A DNA stretch of 64,000 nt. Origin: Falsiroseomonas tokyonensis. GTDB taxonomy: Bacteria; Pseudomonadota; Alphaproteobacteria; Acetobacterales; Acetobacteraceae. The notes under the pieces are model-generated. The model was given only the letters and a program-made list of their open reading frames with translations. It was not told the DNA's origin and ran no database searches. Where the stretch lies: positions 491,595-555,594 of the forward strand of contig NZ_JAFNJS010000003.1 of the NCBI RefSeq assembly GCF_019024325.1, in the 5' to 3' direction. Below, piece by piece: positions 56,518-64,000 of the stretch (within the stretch, counting starts at the first letter, position 1; each line of letters opens with the position of its first letter). Both the position numbers and the translations under genes were made by a program.

Positions 56518-57977
56518 GCCAGCCCCGCCGCAGCGCGGACCACGGCGGCATCGTCGAAGGGCAGCGTCTCCCGCCCGATGGTCTGGCCGCTCTCATGCCC
56601 CTTGCCGGCCACCGCCAGCACATCGCCGGGCTGCAGCGCCGCGACGGCGCGGACGATGGCGCCGGCGCGGTCGCCGGCATCGATGCCGCCCGGGCAGGCC
56701 GCCAGCATGGCGGCGCGGATCGCGGCCGGATCCTCGCTGCGCGGATTGTCGTCTGTCACCCAGCACACATCCGCCCGTGCCGCGCAGGCCGCGCCCATCA
56801 GCGGGCGCTTGCCCGGGTCGCGGTCGCCGCCGGCGCCGAACAGCACATGCAGCCGCCCGCCGGGTGCGACATGCGCGCGCAGCGCGCCCAGCAGCCGGTC
56901 CAGCGCATCCGGCGTATGGGCATAATCCACGTAGATCGCGGCACCGTTGGGCAGGCGCGCCGCCAGCTCCATCCGCCCGCGCACGCCCTGCAGGCGCGGC
57001 AGCAGTTCGAAGGCGCGTTCCGGCGCCATGCCGGCGCCGATGGCCAGCGCCGCCGCCATCAGCACATTGTCCGCCTGGAAGCGGCCCGGCAGCGCCAGGC
57101 GCAGGCGCTCGCGCAGGCCGAAGCCTTCGATGGTGATGTCCTGGCCCTCGGGCAGGGCGGCCTGCGCCACCAGGCGTAGCGTTTCGCCCGCCTCGCCCAC
57201 CGTCATCAGCCGCAGCCCGCGCGCGGCGGCGATGCCGCGCAGCGCCTCCCGCGTCGCGCCGTCCATCTCCGCATTCGCCACCGCCGCGGCGCCGGGCGGC
57301 AGCAGCGTGTCGAACAGCCGCAGCTTCGCGGCGCGATAGGCGTCCATGTCGCCGTGATAGTCCAGGTGGTCGCGCGTCAGGTTGGTGAAGCCGGCCGCCG
57401 CCAGCCGCACGCCATCCAACCGCCGCTGCTCCAGCCCGTGGGAGGAAGCCTCCAGCGCCGCGGCCTCGAAGCCGGCGCGGGCCAGCGCGGCCAGCATCGC
57501 CTGCAGCGCGACGGGATCGGGCGTTGTCAGCGAGGGGCCTTCGGGGAAGCCCACCGCCCGCAGCCCCAGCGTGCCGAGCGAGGCCGCGCGCTGCCCGTCC
57601 AGCGTCCAGAGCTGGCGCAGGAAATCCACGCTGCTGGTCTTGCCATTGGTGCCGGTGACGGCGATGCAGATGCGCGGTTGCGCGCCATGGAAGGCGGAAG
57701 CGATCAGCGCCAGCGCGCGGCGCGGATCGGCCGCCTGCAGCAGCGGCCGCGCCGGCACGTCCTGCGGCCAGTCCGTGCCCGCCGGTGCCAGCACGGCGGC
57801 TGCGCCGGCCGCCACGGCCTGGGCGATGAAGCGGCGGCCATCGGCCTGGGCACCGGGAAGGGCTGCGAAAAGATCGCCAGGCGCGACCTGGCGGCTGTCG
57901 GCCGTCAGCCCGCTTATCGGCGGCAGCGCGCCGGCGGGGACGGAAAGGCCGGGAATCGCGCGCAGCAGATCGTCCAT
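56514..57977 (-). CDS. murE: UDP-MurNAc-L-Ala-D-Glu--diaminopimelate ligase
   Basis: The product is about 487 residues from the ATG at 57977 (MDDLLRAIPG); a TTG at 58010 overlapping the ftsI end is possible. It contains ADSRQVAPGDLFAALPG, P-loop GTNGKTSSVDFLRQL, NLTRDHLDYHGDMDAY and the meso-DAP pocket DNPRSEDPAAI (DNPR motif), which indicates a DAP-type wall as expected for Gram-negatives. It ends next to murF with a 4-bp overlap. Confidence 0.95.
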   Translation of the reverse strand: MDDLLRAIPGLSVPAGALPPISGLTADSRQVAPGDLFAALPGAQADGRRFIAQAVAAGAAAVLAPAGTDWPQDVPARPLLQAADPRRALALIASAFHGAQPRICIAVTGTNGKTSSVDFLRQLWTLDGQRAASLGTLGLRAVGFPEGPSLTTPDPVALQAMLAALARAGFEAAALEASSHGLEQRRLDGVRLAAAGFTNLTRDHLDYHGDMDAYRAAKLRLFDTLLPPGAAAVANAEMDGATREALRGIAAARGLRLMTVGEAGETLRLVAQAALPEGQDITIEGFGLRERLRLALPGRFQADNVLMAAALAIGAGMAPERAFELLPRLQGVRGRMELAARLPNGAAIYVDYAHTPDALDRLLGALRAHVAPGGRLHVLFGAGGDRDPGKRPLMGAACAARADVCWVTDDNPRSEDPAAIRAAMLAACPGGIDAGDRAGAIVRAVAALQPGDVLAVAGKGHESGQTIGRETLPFDDAAVVRAAAGLA

Positions 57978-57996
57978 GCGGCGCGCGACAGGGGCC

Positions 57997-59952
57997 TCAT
58001 CGGGGCGCAATGCTCGCCTCCCGCAACAAGGCGGGGCTCTGCGTCATGCGTCCGGGAGTTTCGGTGCTGCGGCTGGGCGGGGCGGCGGCGGGGGCCGTGC
58101 GCGCGGGCGTGGCCGCGGCGCGGCTGGGCGCCACGGGGGAGGTGCCGCGCGGGCGGCCGGGCTGCATCGGAATGGACAGCGCCGACTGGATTTCCGTCAT
58201 CCGCTCCGTCTCCGGCGCCATGCCGAGGATGGGGGCGACGCGGCGCACGATCTCGCCGGCCGCGGGGGCGGCGACCCAGCCGGCGGTCGCGAAGCCATGG
58301 CTGCGCGCATTCGGCGTCGGCTCGTCCACCATCACATAGACCGCGTAGCGCGGCGCCTGCATCGGGAAGGCGCCGACGAAGGCGGCGATGCGCTTGTTCT
58401 GCAGATAGCCGCCATTCGGCCCGGTCTTCTGCGCCGTGCCGGTCTTGCCGCCGACGAAATAGCCCGGGACATCGGCGCTGCGCGCGGAGCCATCCGTCAC
58501 CACCAGCCGCATCAGCCGGCGCATGGTGGCCGAGGTGCCCTCGCTGATCACGCGCGTGCCTTCGGCGACGGTGCCGGGCGGCTGCGCCATCAGCGTGGGC
58601 GGACGCAGGATTCCGCCATTGGCGATGGCGCTGGCGCCGGTGATGACATGCAGCGGCGTGACGGAAATGCCGTGGCCGAAGGCGATGGTGAGCGTATTGA
58701 TGTCGCGCCAGGCATTGGAGCGCGGGATCAGCGGCACCGCGGTTTCCGGCAGCTCGATCCCGATGCGCGAGCCCATGCCCATGCGCACCATGAAGTCCCG
58801 GTGCCGCTGCGGCCCCACCGCCGCGGCCATATGGGCGGAGGCGAGGTTGGACGAATAGGCCAGGATCTCCGGCAAGGCGAGCCAGCGATTCTTGCCGCGA
58901 TAGTCGTTGATGGTGAAGCGCCCGTAGCGGATGGGGCGGGAGGCATCGTAGCCGCCCCAGATATTCACCGTGCCCAGCTCCAGCGCCATGGAGGCGGTCA
59001 GCAGCTTGAAGGTGGAGCCCGGCTCATACACGCCGACGGTCGCGCGATTGAAGCGCGGGTTGTGGCCGCGCTCATCCGCACCCGGCGTCACGGCTTCGAC
59101 GCGCGCGGGTTCGGAGAGGTCGAAATCGGGCAGGGAGACCATGCCGATGATCTCGCCGCTCTGCACATCCATCAGGATGCCGGCGCCGCCGATGCCATTG
59201 TAGTCGTTGATGGCGTGCTGCACCGCGTCGCGCAGCGCCAGCTGCACGCGCACATCGATCGACAGGCGCAGGTCGTCGCCGCGCCGCAGCCGCAGGCGCT
59301 CGTCGAAATAGCGCTCGACGCCGGCGGTGCCGTTGCCGTCCACATCGACGCCGCCCAGGATATGCGCCGCCGCCCGGCCCTGCGGATAGACGCGGCGCTC
59401 CGCCTCCTCGAAATAGAGGCCCGGTATGCCGAGCGAATTCACCGCCTGCTGTTCCCGCGGCGTCAGCGCGCGCGCGAGATAGGCGAATTGCCGCTCCCCG
59501 CTCAGCCGCGCGGCGACGCGTTCCTCATCCAGCTGCGGCAGCACGCGCACCAGGCGGCGGGCGACGCCGGCCGGGTCCGTGATCTCGGAGGGATTGGCGT
59601 AGAGCGCCGTGATCGGCAGCGTGACGGCCAGCAGTTCCCCGTTGCGGTCGGTGACGGCGCCGCGACCGGGCAGGTGTTCGGCCGGCGGCGCGTTCTGCCG
59701 CACCATGGCGGCCAGCCGCTTCGGCTCCGCCGGCGAGATCAGCGTGGCATCCGCCAGCCGCGCGGCCACAGCGCCGAACAGCAGGGCGAAGCCGCCGGCT
59801 GCGATCAGCAGGCGGGAGCGCGTGCGTTCCATCACCGCGCGGCGAACCAGCTCCGGCTGGGCCACCCGCACCACGTCGGTGCGCGCGGCTGCATGATGGC
59901 CGAAGGTGCGGCCGGCGGGCAGGGCGTCGGGGGCGGGCGGGATGGGGGACAT
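57997..59952 (-). CDS. ftsI: Septal peptidoglycan transpeptidase FtsI (PBP3)
   Basis: This 651-residue class B PBP has one membrane segment (LLIAAGGFALLFGAVAARLA), a pedestal domain (about 90-270) and a transpeptidase domain. The nucleophile is Ser313 (GSTFK, Lys316). The SxN motif is SSN (367-369) and the KTG motif is GGKTGTA (Lys503). The C-terminal 60 residues are Pro/Ala/Thr-rich and probably disordered. It cross-links septal wall with FtsW. The ATG at 59952 lies eight bases downstream of the ftsL stop. Confidence 0.96.
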   Translation of the reverse strand: MSPIPPAPDALPAGRTFGHHAAARTDVVRVAQPELVRRAVMERTRSRLLIAAGGFALLFGAVAARLADATLISPAEPKRLAAMVRQNAPPAEHLPGRGAVTDRNGELLAVTLPITALYANPSEITDPAGVARRLVRVLPQLDEERVAARLSGERQFAYLARALTPREQQAVNSLGIPGLYFEEAERRVYPQGRAAAHILGGVDVDGNGTAGVERYFDERLRLRRGDDLRLSIDVRVQLALRDAVQHAINDYNGIGGAGILMDVQSGEIIGMVSLPDFDLSEPARVEAVTPGADERGHNPRFNRATVGVYEPGSTFKLLTASMALELGTVNIWGGYDASRPIRYGRFTINDYRGKNRWLALPEILAYSSNLASAHMAAAVGPQRHRDFMVRMGMGSRIGIELPETAVPLIPRSNAWRDINTLTIAFGHGISVTPLHVITGASAIANGGILRPPTLMAQPPGTVAEGTRVISEGTSATMRRLMRLVVTDGSARSADVPGYFVGGKTGTAQKTGPNGGYLQNKRIAAFVGAFPMQAPRYAVYVMVDEPTPNARSHGFATAGWVAAPAAGEIVRRVAPILGMAPETERMTEIQSALSIPMQPGRPRGTSPVAPSRAAATPARTAPAAAPPSRSTETPGRMTQSPALLREASIAPR

Positions 59953-59959
59953 GCCTGCC

Positions 59960-60871
59960 TCAGCGTGCGCGCGGCGGGGCGAGATCGCCCTGGCGATCGA
60001 GCGTCGCGGCGGCGGCGGAGGAGAAGGGCACCGGCGGCGCCATCGGCCGGCCAAGGCCCAGCGAGGAGGCGCCGCCCAGGGCGGAGACATAGGTCGGCGC
60101 CGGCGGTGCCGCCTGGGTGGTGCGGACCGGCGGCGCGCTGCGCGCCGGGGCGATGTGAACGGCCGGCTGCACCGCGCGGCTGGGCGCGGCGGCAGTGGCG
60201 GGGGCGGCCGGGGTGGCGTTGGCGGGGGCCGCGGGGCTGGGTGCCTGGCGCGGCGCCGCATCGCGCAGCGGCGCGGCGCGCACCGGCACCGGCGGGGACA
60301 TGCGCGGCGTGGCGCGCTGCGCCGCCAGGGTGGCGGCCAGGGCCTGCGGCGCGGGCGCTTCCTCGGTTTGGCGCAGCGATTCCGGCGCGGCGCGGCGCGG
60401 GGTTTCGGCCACACGAGCGGGGGCCGCCGGCGCGGGTGCGGGTGCAGGCGCCGGGGCGGCGGCGCGGGCCGGTGGCGGCGCCGGCTCGGCGGCCGCCGGG
60501 GCGGGGGTCTGGGCCGCGGCCAGCATCACCGGGGCGTTGCGCGGGGTCTCCGGCACGAAGAGGTTCGGCGGGCCGGCGAAGGCCACCGCCGTGGGCAGGC
60601 GGCGCACCATCTCCGGCAGGCGGGTGAATTGCTGCGGCTGCATCGGCTCCAGCGGCAGGTGGCGCAGCGCCACCTCGCGCAGCCGGCCGGGCTCGTTCAG
60701 CAGCGCCCATTCGGCGCGCAGGATGGCGGTGCGGTCGCGCGCCGCCTCGATCTGGCGCCACACCTCGCGCAGTTCCCGGTCCTGCGTCGCGACCTGGTGC
60801 TTCACCTGGTAGAGCCAGGCACCCGCCCCGGCGAAGGCGCAGAAGCAGAGGATGGTGAAGGGCCGGATCAT
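59960..60871 (-). CDS. ftsL: FtsL-like divisome protein with long Ala/Pro-rich tail
   Basis: The 303-residue protein shows the FtsL core. It has a single N-terminal membrane segment ([20 protein letters not shown]), a coiled-coil/leucine-zipper-like stretch (residues 21-75, ending in [20 protein letters not shown]), then [12 protein letters not shown]. coli FtsL is about 120 residues. The remaining ~200 residues here are a low-complexity Ala/Pro tail with no recognisable domain. Identity rests on position between rsmH and ftsI and on the core pattern. It overlaps rsmH by 4 bp. Confidence 0.85.
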   Translation of the reverse strand: MIRPFTILCFCAFAGAGAWLYQVKHQVATQDRELREVWRQIEAARDRTAILRAEWALLNEPGRLREVALRHLPLEPMQPQQFTRLPEMVRRLPTAVAFAGPPNLFVPETPRNAPVMLAAAQTPAPAAAEPAPPPARAAAPAPAPAPAPAAPARVAETPRRAAPESLRQTEEAPAPQALAATLAAQRATPRMSPPVPVRAAPLRDAAPRQAPSPAAPANATPAAPATAAAPSRAVQPAVHIAPARSAPPVRTTQAAPPAPTYVSALGGASSLGLGRPMAPPVPFSSAAAATLDRQGDLAPPRAR

Positions 60872-61818
60872 GCGGTGATTCCCTGGCTCGTCGGGTCGCG
60901 GCGTTCGAGGGCCCGCAGGCGGGCGGACCGGGAGCGCGGATTGGCGTGGATCTCCGCATCCCCCGGCCGCAGCGCGCGGAAGGTCAGCAGGTCGAAGTCG
61001 GGCGCTGTCGGCGGCAGCAGCGCCGCGGGATCGTGGCGGGAGGCCGCACCGGCGCGGCCGGCGGCGCCCACCATGGCGCGCTTCACCAGCCGGTCCTCCA
61101 GCGAATGGAAGGAGACCACCACCAGCCTTCCACCAGGCGCCAGCAGCGACTGCGCGGCGGCCAAGCCGCGCTCGATCTCGCCGAGTTCGTCATTCACCGC
61201 GATGCGCAGCCCCTGGAAGGACCGCGTCGCGCCATCGATGCCGGAAGGGTCGCGCGGCACCGCGCCGCGGACGATCTCGGCCAGGCGCGCGGTGGTGGTG
61301 ATGGGGGCGGTCGCGCGCTCGCGCAGGATGGCGCGGGCGACGCGGCGCGCATGCCGTTCCTCGCCGAAGTCGGAGAGGATGGTGGCCAGCTCGCGCTCCG
61401 GCAACGTGTTCACGAGGTCCGCCGCCGTCGGGCCGTCCCGGCCCATGCGCATGTCGAGCGGCCCGTCATGGCGGAAGGAGAAGCCGCGCTCCGCCTGGTC
61501 GATCTGGAAGGAGGAGACGCCGAGGTCCATCACCACGCCATCCAGCGCCTGCACGCCGCGCGCCGCGAGACTTTCCAGCATGTCGCCGAAGCAGGCCTGG
61601 ACCAGATGCAACCTCTGCGGATACTTCGCGGCGAGGGCGGCACCGCGCGCGATCGCATCCGGATCCCGATCGAGCGCCCAGAGCGTGCAATCGGCCGCGG
61701 CCAGGATCGCGGCCGCATAGCCGCCGCCGCCGAAGGTGGCGTCCAGATAGATGGCGCCATCGCGCGGCTGAAGTAACGCCAGAACTTCCTCCAGCATGAC
61801 GGGGATGTGGCCGGTCAT
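60868..61818 (-). CDS. rsmH: 16S rRNA m4C1402 methyltransferase
   Basis: The 316-residue SAM-dependent enzyme (MraW) has [26 protein letters not shown] (SAM motif I), [27 protein letters not shown] and [14 protein letters not shown]. It methylates the ribosomal P-site base. The ATG at 61818 overlaps the mraZ stop by 4 bp. Confidence 0.97.
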   Translation of the reverse strand: MTGHIPVMLEEVLALLQPRDGAIYLDATFGGGGYAAAILAAADCTLWALDRDPDAIARGAALAAKYPQRLHLVQACFGDMLESLAARGVQALDGVVMDLGVSSFQIDQAERGFSFRHDGPLDMRMGRDGPTAADLVNTLPERELATILSDFGEERHARRVARAILRERATAPITTTARLAEIVRGAVPRDPSGIDGATRSFQGLRIAVNDELGEIERGLAAAQSLLAPGGRLVVVSFHSLEDRLVKRAMVGAAGRAGAASRHDPAALLPPTAPDFDLLTFRALRPGDAEIHANPRSRSARLRALERRDPTSQGITA

Positions 61819-62291
61819 GGCACGCTCTTCGGAGTCGTGTTGAGCCCCGTGGCGGCCAATGTCAGGCGCATTTCGCGCGCCTTCTGCTTCGACTCCAGGA
61901 CATGGGCGCGGCCGGCGGCCTCGTTCCAGATCTCGAAACGATTTCCCTTGCCAAGGAAGACCACCTGGTCGCCCAGCTCGGCCTCCGCGATCAGATCCTC
62001 GGGCAGCACCAGCCGGCCCTCGCCATCCAGCTTCAGCATCTCGCTGCCGGCGATCAGGGTGGATTCCAGCAATTCGCGCTCCTCGGAAAAATGCGGCAGC
62101 TCCTCGATCCTGTCGACGATCTGCTGGAAAACCGGGCGCGAACGTGCCTCGATGCAGGGATGGGTGTGGGAGACACGAAAGACCAGCTGGTTGGTGGCGG
62201 CAGCCTCCAGCTCTGCGCGGAAGGGCGCGGGCACGGAAATGCGGCCCTTGCGGTCCAGCTTTCCAGTATGCGTGCCCACGAATTGGGTCAT
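61815..62291 (-). CDS. mraZ: Transcriptional regulator MraZ of the dcw cluster
   Basis: The 158-residue protein has two AbrB-like MraZ half-domains. The first opens [20 protein letters not shown] and contains FRAELEAAA. The second has [20 protein letters not shown] with RFEIWNE. The repeated LDxxGRxxxP pattern is diagnostic. It represses its own operon by binding spaced GGG repeats, which are seen at 62431-62465. The ATG at 62291 is preferred; a GTG 11 codons upstream is in frame. Confidence 0.95.
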   Translation of the reverse strand: MTQFVGTHTGKLDRKGRISVPAPFRAELEAAATNQLVFRVSHTHPCIEARSRPVFQQIVDRIEELPHFSEERELLESTLIAGSEMLKLDGEGRLVLPEDLIAEAELGDQVVFLGKGNRFEIWNEAAGRAHVLESKQKAREMRLTLAATGLNTTPKSVP

Positions 62292-62430
62292 CGCGCGCTG
62301 CTGTTGCCCCCAAAGGGCGGCCACCTCGCCGCCTTTCCCCGCTCAGCGGCCGGCGAGGCCCCCCGACCTCGCCGGCTCGCCCGACCATCCCCTTCGAAGC
62401 CCCTGATGCCCCCCCGAGCAGGGCCCCGCA
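62292..62430. promoter_or_regulatory. Probable dcw operon promoter/leader region
   Basis: This 139-base gap between mraZ and the GGG repeats should contain the start of the leftward dcw transcript. It is GC-rich with no clear -10 box that I can assign. Between the repeats and rnpB (62466-62646) there is a CTCCG...CGGAG hairpin near 62550-62572 and no gene. Confidence 0.35.
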
Positions 62431-62465
62431 TGGGATAACCAGGGAATACCCGGGATTTTCTGGGC
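62431..62465 (+). promoter_or_regulatory. MraZ-box-like operator: four NGGG repeats on a 10-bp period
   Basis: TGGGA, AGGGA, CGGGA and TGGGC begin at 62431, 62441, 62451 and 62461, each followed by a 5-base spacer. MraZ is known in E. coli to bind TGGGN repeats separated by 5 bases upstream of mraZ. Here they lie about 140-175 bases upstream of the start codon and read on the strand opposite to the gene. Confidence 0.6.
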
Positions 62466-62646
62466 GAGCAAGCTAAATCCGGCGTCCAGACGCAAGGTCG
62501 CGATGGAAAAATCGCGCCTTAACAGATGATTAGCGGCAAGTTCTCCGGAAAAGGCGGAGAAAACTGCACGTGATGACGCGCAGGACCAGTAATTCCCGGT
62601 TTGTTCTTGTTCCGGCGCGTCCGCGAGGTCCTCGGCGGGCTCCGGT

Positions 62647-63063
<417 letters not shown>

Positions 63064-63094
63064 GCGGGTGACATCGCGCCTGCGGGCCGCGCGG

Positions 63095-63787
63095 TCAATC
63101 GGGGATCGCCAATTCCTGCGGCGCGTTCATGGCTGCGGCCACCCTCGCGAGCCGCCCGAGCGTCTCCGCATCCGCCTGGCCATCGACCCGCCCCTGCCGC
63201 CAGCGCCGCTGGAAGGCGCGCAGCAGCACGGGCAGCGGCAGGTCGGTGCGATAGCCGATGCGGCCGAGCAGCGTCAGCGCATCGGCCTGCGGCGTCGCCA
63301 CCCCCTCTGGCCACAGTCCCACGCCATTGGCGGCCAAGCCGGGCCAGTCGAAGAGCTCGCCCGGATCCTCCTTGCGATCCGGCGCAATGTCCGAATGCGC
63401 CACCACGTCGCGCGGCGCGATGGCATGGCGCGAGAGGATCGCCAGGCACAGGTCGCAGACCGCGGCCATCTGCAAAGCGGGGAAGGGGCGGTAGCCGAAT
63501 TCGTGGCCGGGATTGACGATCTCGATGCCGATCGAGCGCCCGTTCAGCAGGGTCTGGCCGCGCCAGTGCGAGACGCCGGCATGCCAGGCGCGCCGGTCCT
63601 CCGGCACCAGGCGGAAGACCGCGCCATCCTCCTCCACCACGTAATGGCTGGAGACGCGCGCGGCCGGGTCGCGCAGCCGCGCGATGGCCTCCGCGCCGCT
63701 GCGCATGCCGGTGTAGTGCAGCACCAGCATATCGACCGGCCCGGGGCGCTCGTCGTGGTTGGGGCTGGGCAGGTCGCGGATCAGCAA
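63095..63787 (-). CDS. N-acetylmuramoyl-L-alanine amidase (AmpD-type)
   Basis: The 230-residue amidase_2 protein cleaves the MurNAc-L-Ala bond during wall recycling. Zinc ligands are in LVLHYTGM (His), RAWHAGVSHWRG (His region) and HSDIAPDRKEDPG (His/Asp). GRSIGIEIVNPG is also typical. A C-terminal peptidoglycan-binding-like helix set (about 165-230) follows. No signal peptide is seen, so it is cytoplasmic, like AmpD. The start is uncertain; a TTG at 63787 keeps the conserved N-terminus, since the next ATG (63730) would remove part of the first strand. Confidence 0.88.
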   Translation of the reverse strand: MLIRDLPSPNHDERPGPVDMLVLHYTGMRSGAEAIARLRDPAARVSSHYVVEEDGAVFRLVPEDRRAWHAGVSHWRGQTLLNGRSIGIEIVNPGHEFGYRPFPALQMAAVCDLCLAILSRHAIAPRDVVAHSDIAPDRKEDPGELFDWPGLAANGVGLWPEGVATPQADALTLLGRIGYRTDLPLPVLLRAFQRRWRQGRVDGQADAETLGRLARVAAAMNAPQELAIPD

Positions 63788-63791
63788 GAGG

Positions 63792-64000
63792 TCACAGGCC
63801 GCGCTGCCGCTTGATGCGGTCCCGATCCTGCGCGCGGAGCGCGGAGGTTCCCAATGGAGAAGCCTGGGACCGCTGGCGCGGCATCACAGGCCTCGCTGCC
63901 GCTTGATGCGGTCCCGATCCTCCGCGCGGAGCGCGGAGGTTCCCAATGGAGAAGCCTGGGACCGCTGGCGCGGCATCACAGGCCTCGCTGCCGCTTGATG
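63792..64000. repeat. 92-bp tandem repeat (2.3 copies, cut by the window edge)
   Basis: The copies start at 63792, 63884 and 63976. The two full copies differ at only a few bases. Each unit starts with a TCACAGGCC block. Read leftward it contains ATCAAGCGGCAGCG, then GGCCTGTGA (a stop codon), a GCGGTCCC...GGGACCGC inverted pair and a CCTCCGCGC/GCGCGGAGG hairpin. More copies may lie beyond 64000. Confidence 0.9.
63976..64000 (-). CDS. Possible 3' end of a J-domain (DjlA-like) protein, partial
   Basis: Leftward from the edge the frame reads IKRQRGL and stops at 63976-63978. Proteins of the DnaJ/TerB type, which often neighbour ampD in alphaproteobacteria, commonly end in a ...DRIKRQRGL peptide. 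Only seven codons are visible, so the identification is tentative. The same peptide end recurs inside each 92-bp repeat copy. Confidence 0.35.

Noticed and set aside
63792..64000. CRISPR array
   Set aside because: The repeat unit is a continuous 92-bp tandem duplication with no unique spacers, and no cas genes are nearby. The TGTTAG and 36-bp repeat arrays also lack spacer structure.

Overview
The window is high-GC bacterial DNA, most likely from an alphaproteobacterium of the Acetobacteraceae (Roseomonas-like). This rests on gene content (a compact dcw cluster, alphaproteobacterial RNase P RNA, Kai-type signalling genes, lipid A synthesis gene lpxC) and on protein flavour. It is an inference; there is no rRNA to confirm it.

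Left part (1-8215): mobile DNA. A 7.8-kb, visibly more AT-rich integrative element lies between two exact 47-bp copies of the 3' end of a tRNA-Thr(GGT) gene (409-455 and 8169-8215). It carries a tyrosine integrase, a serine resolvase, a large P-loop primase/helicase-type replication protein, a small HTH (Xis/AlpA-like) protein and a coupled run of small unknown genes. Its layout resembles P4/PICI-type satellites or integrating plasmids. Three regulatory features stand out. One is a candidate origin with 11 TGTTAG repeats and a 42-bp inverted repeat. The second is an apparently leaderless divergent promoter. The third is a predicted ~142-nt small RNA whose 5' end is complementary to the Shine-Dalgarno region of the replication gene. 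Neither tRNA fragment is a whole gene, and a second integrase gene begins at the left edge, so elements appear stacked in tandem at this tRNA.

8.2-18 kb: signalling genes. A kaiC-kaiB-hybrid histidine kinase operon, an OmpR-type regulator, an HD-GYP protein and a second hybrid kinase read leftward. A Tat/Sec-exported family 8 glycoside hydrolase reads rightward. 18.1-23.2 kb: an isolated set of five leftward genes resembling phage tail-fibre/tail-spike genes, with no head, terminase or lysis genes nearby.

23.6-36.7 kb: metabolism and transport. This contains a potFGHI-like polyamine ABC transporter, a small lipoprotein, two paralogous 400-residue aspartate-type aminotransferases interleaved with GNAT acetyltransferases, a DinB-like protein, a haloacetate-dehalogenase-like hydrolase, a beta-hydroxyacid dehydrogenase, an MBL-fold hydrolase and a LysE exporter.

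36.7-62.3 kb (all leftward): the division and cell wall (dcw) cluster, transcribed mraZ-rsmH-ftsL-ftsI-murE-murF-mraY-murD-ftsW-murG-murC-murB-ddl-ftsQ-ftsA-ftsZ, then lpxC, bamD, recN, a GNAT gene and ligA. Most junctions are 4-bp stop/start overlaps. A four-copy, 10-bp-spaced GGG repeat upstream of mraZ is a likely MraZ operator. Beyond it lie the RNase P RNA gene, an AmpD-type amidase, and a 92-bp tandem repeat at the right edge that seems to duplicate the 3' end of a J-domain protein gene.
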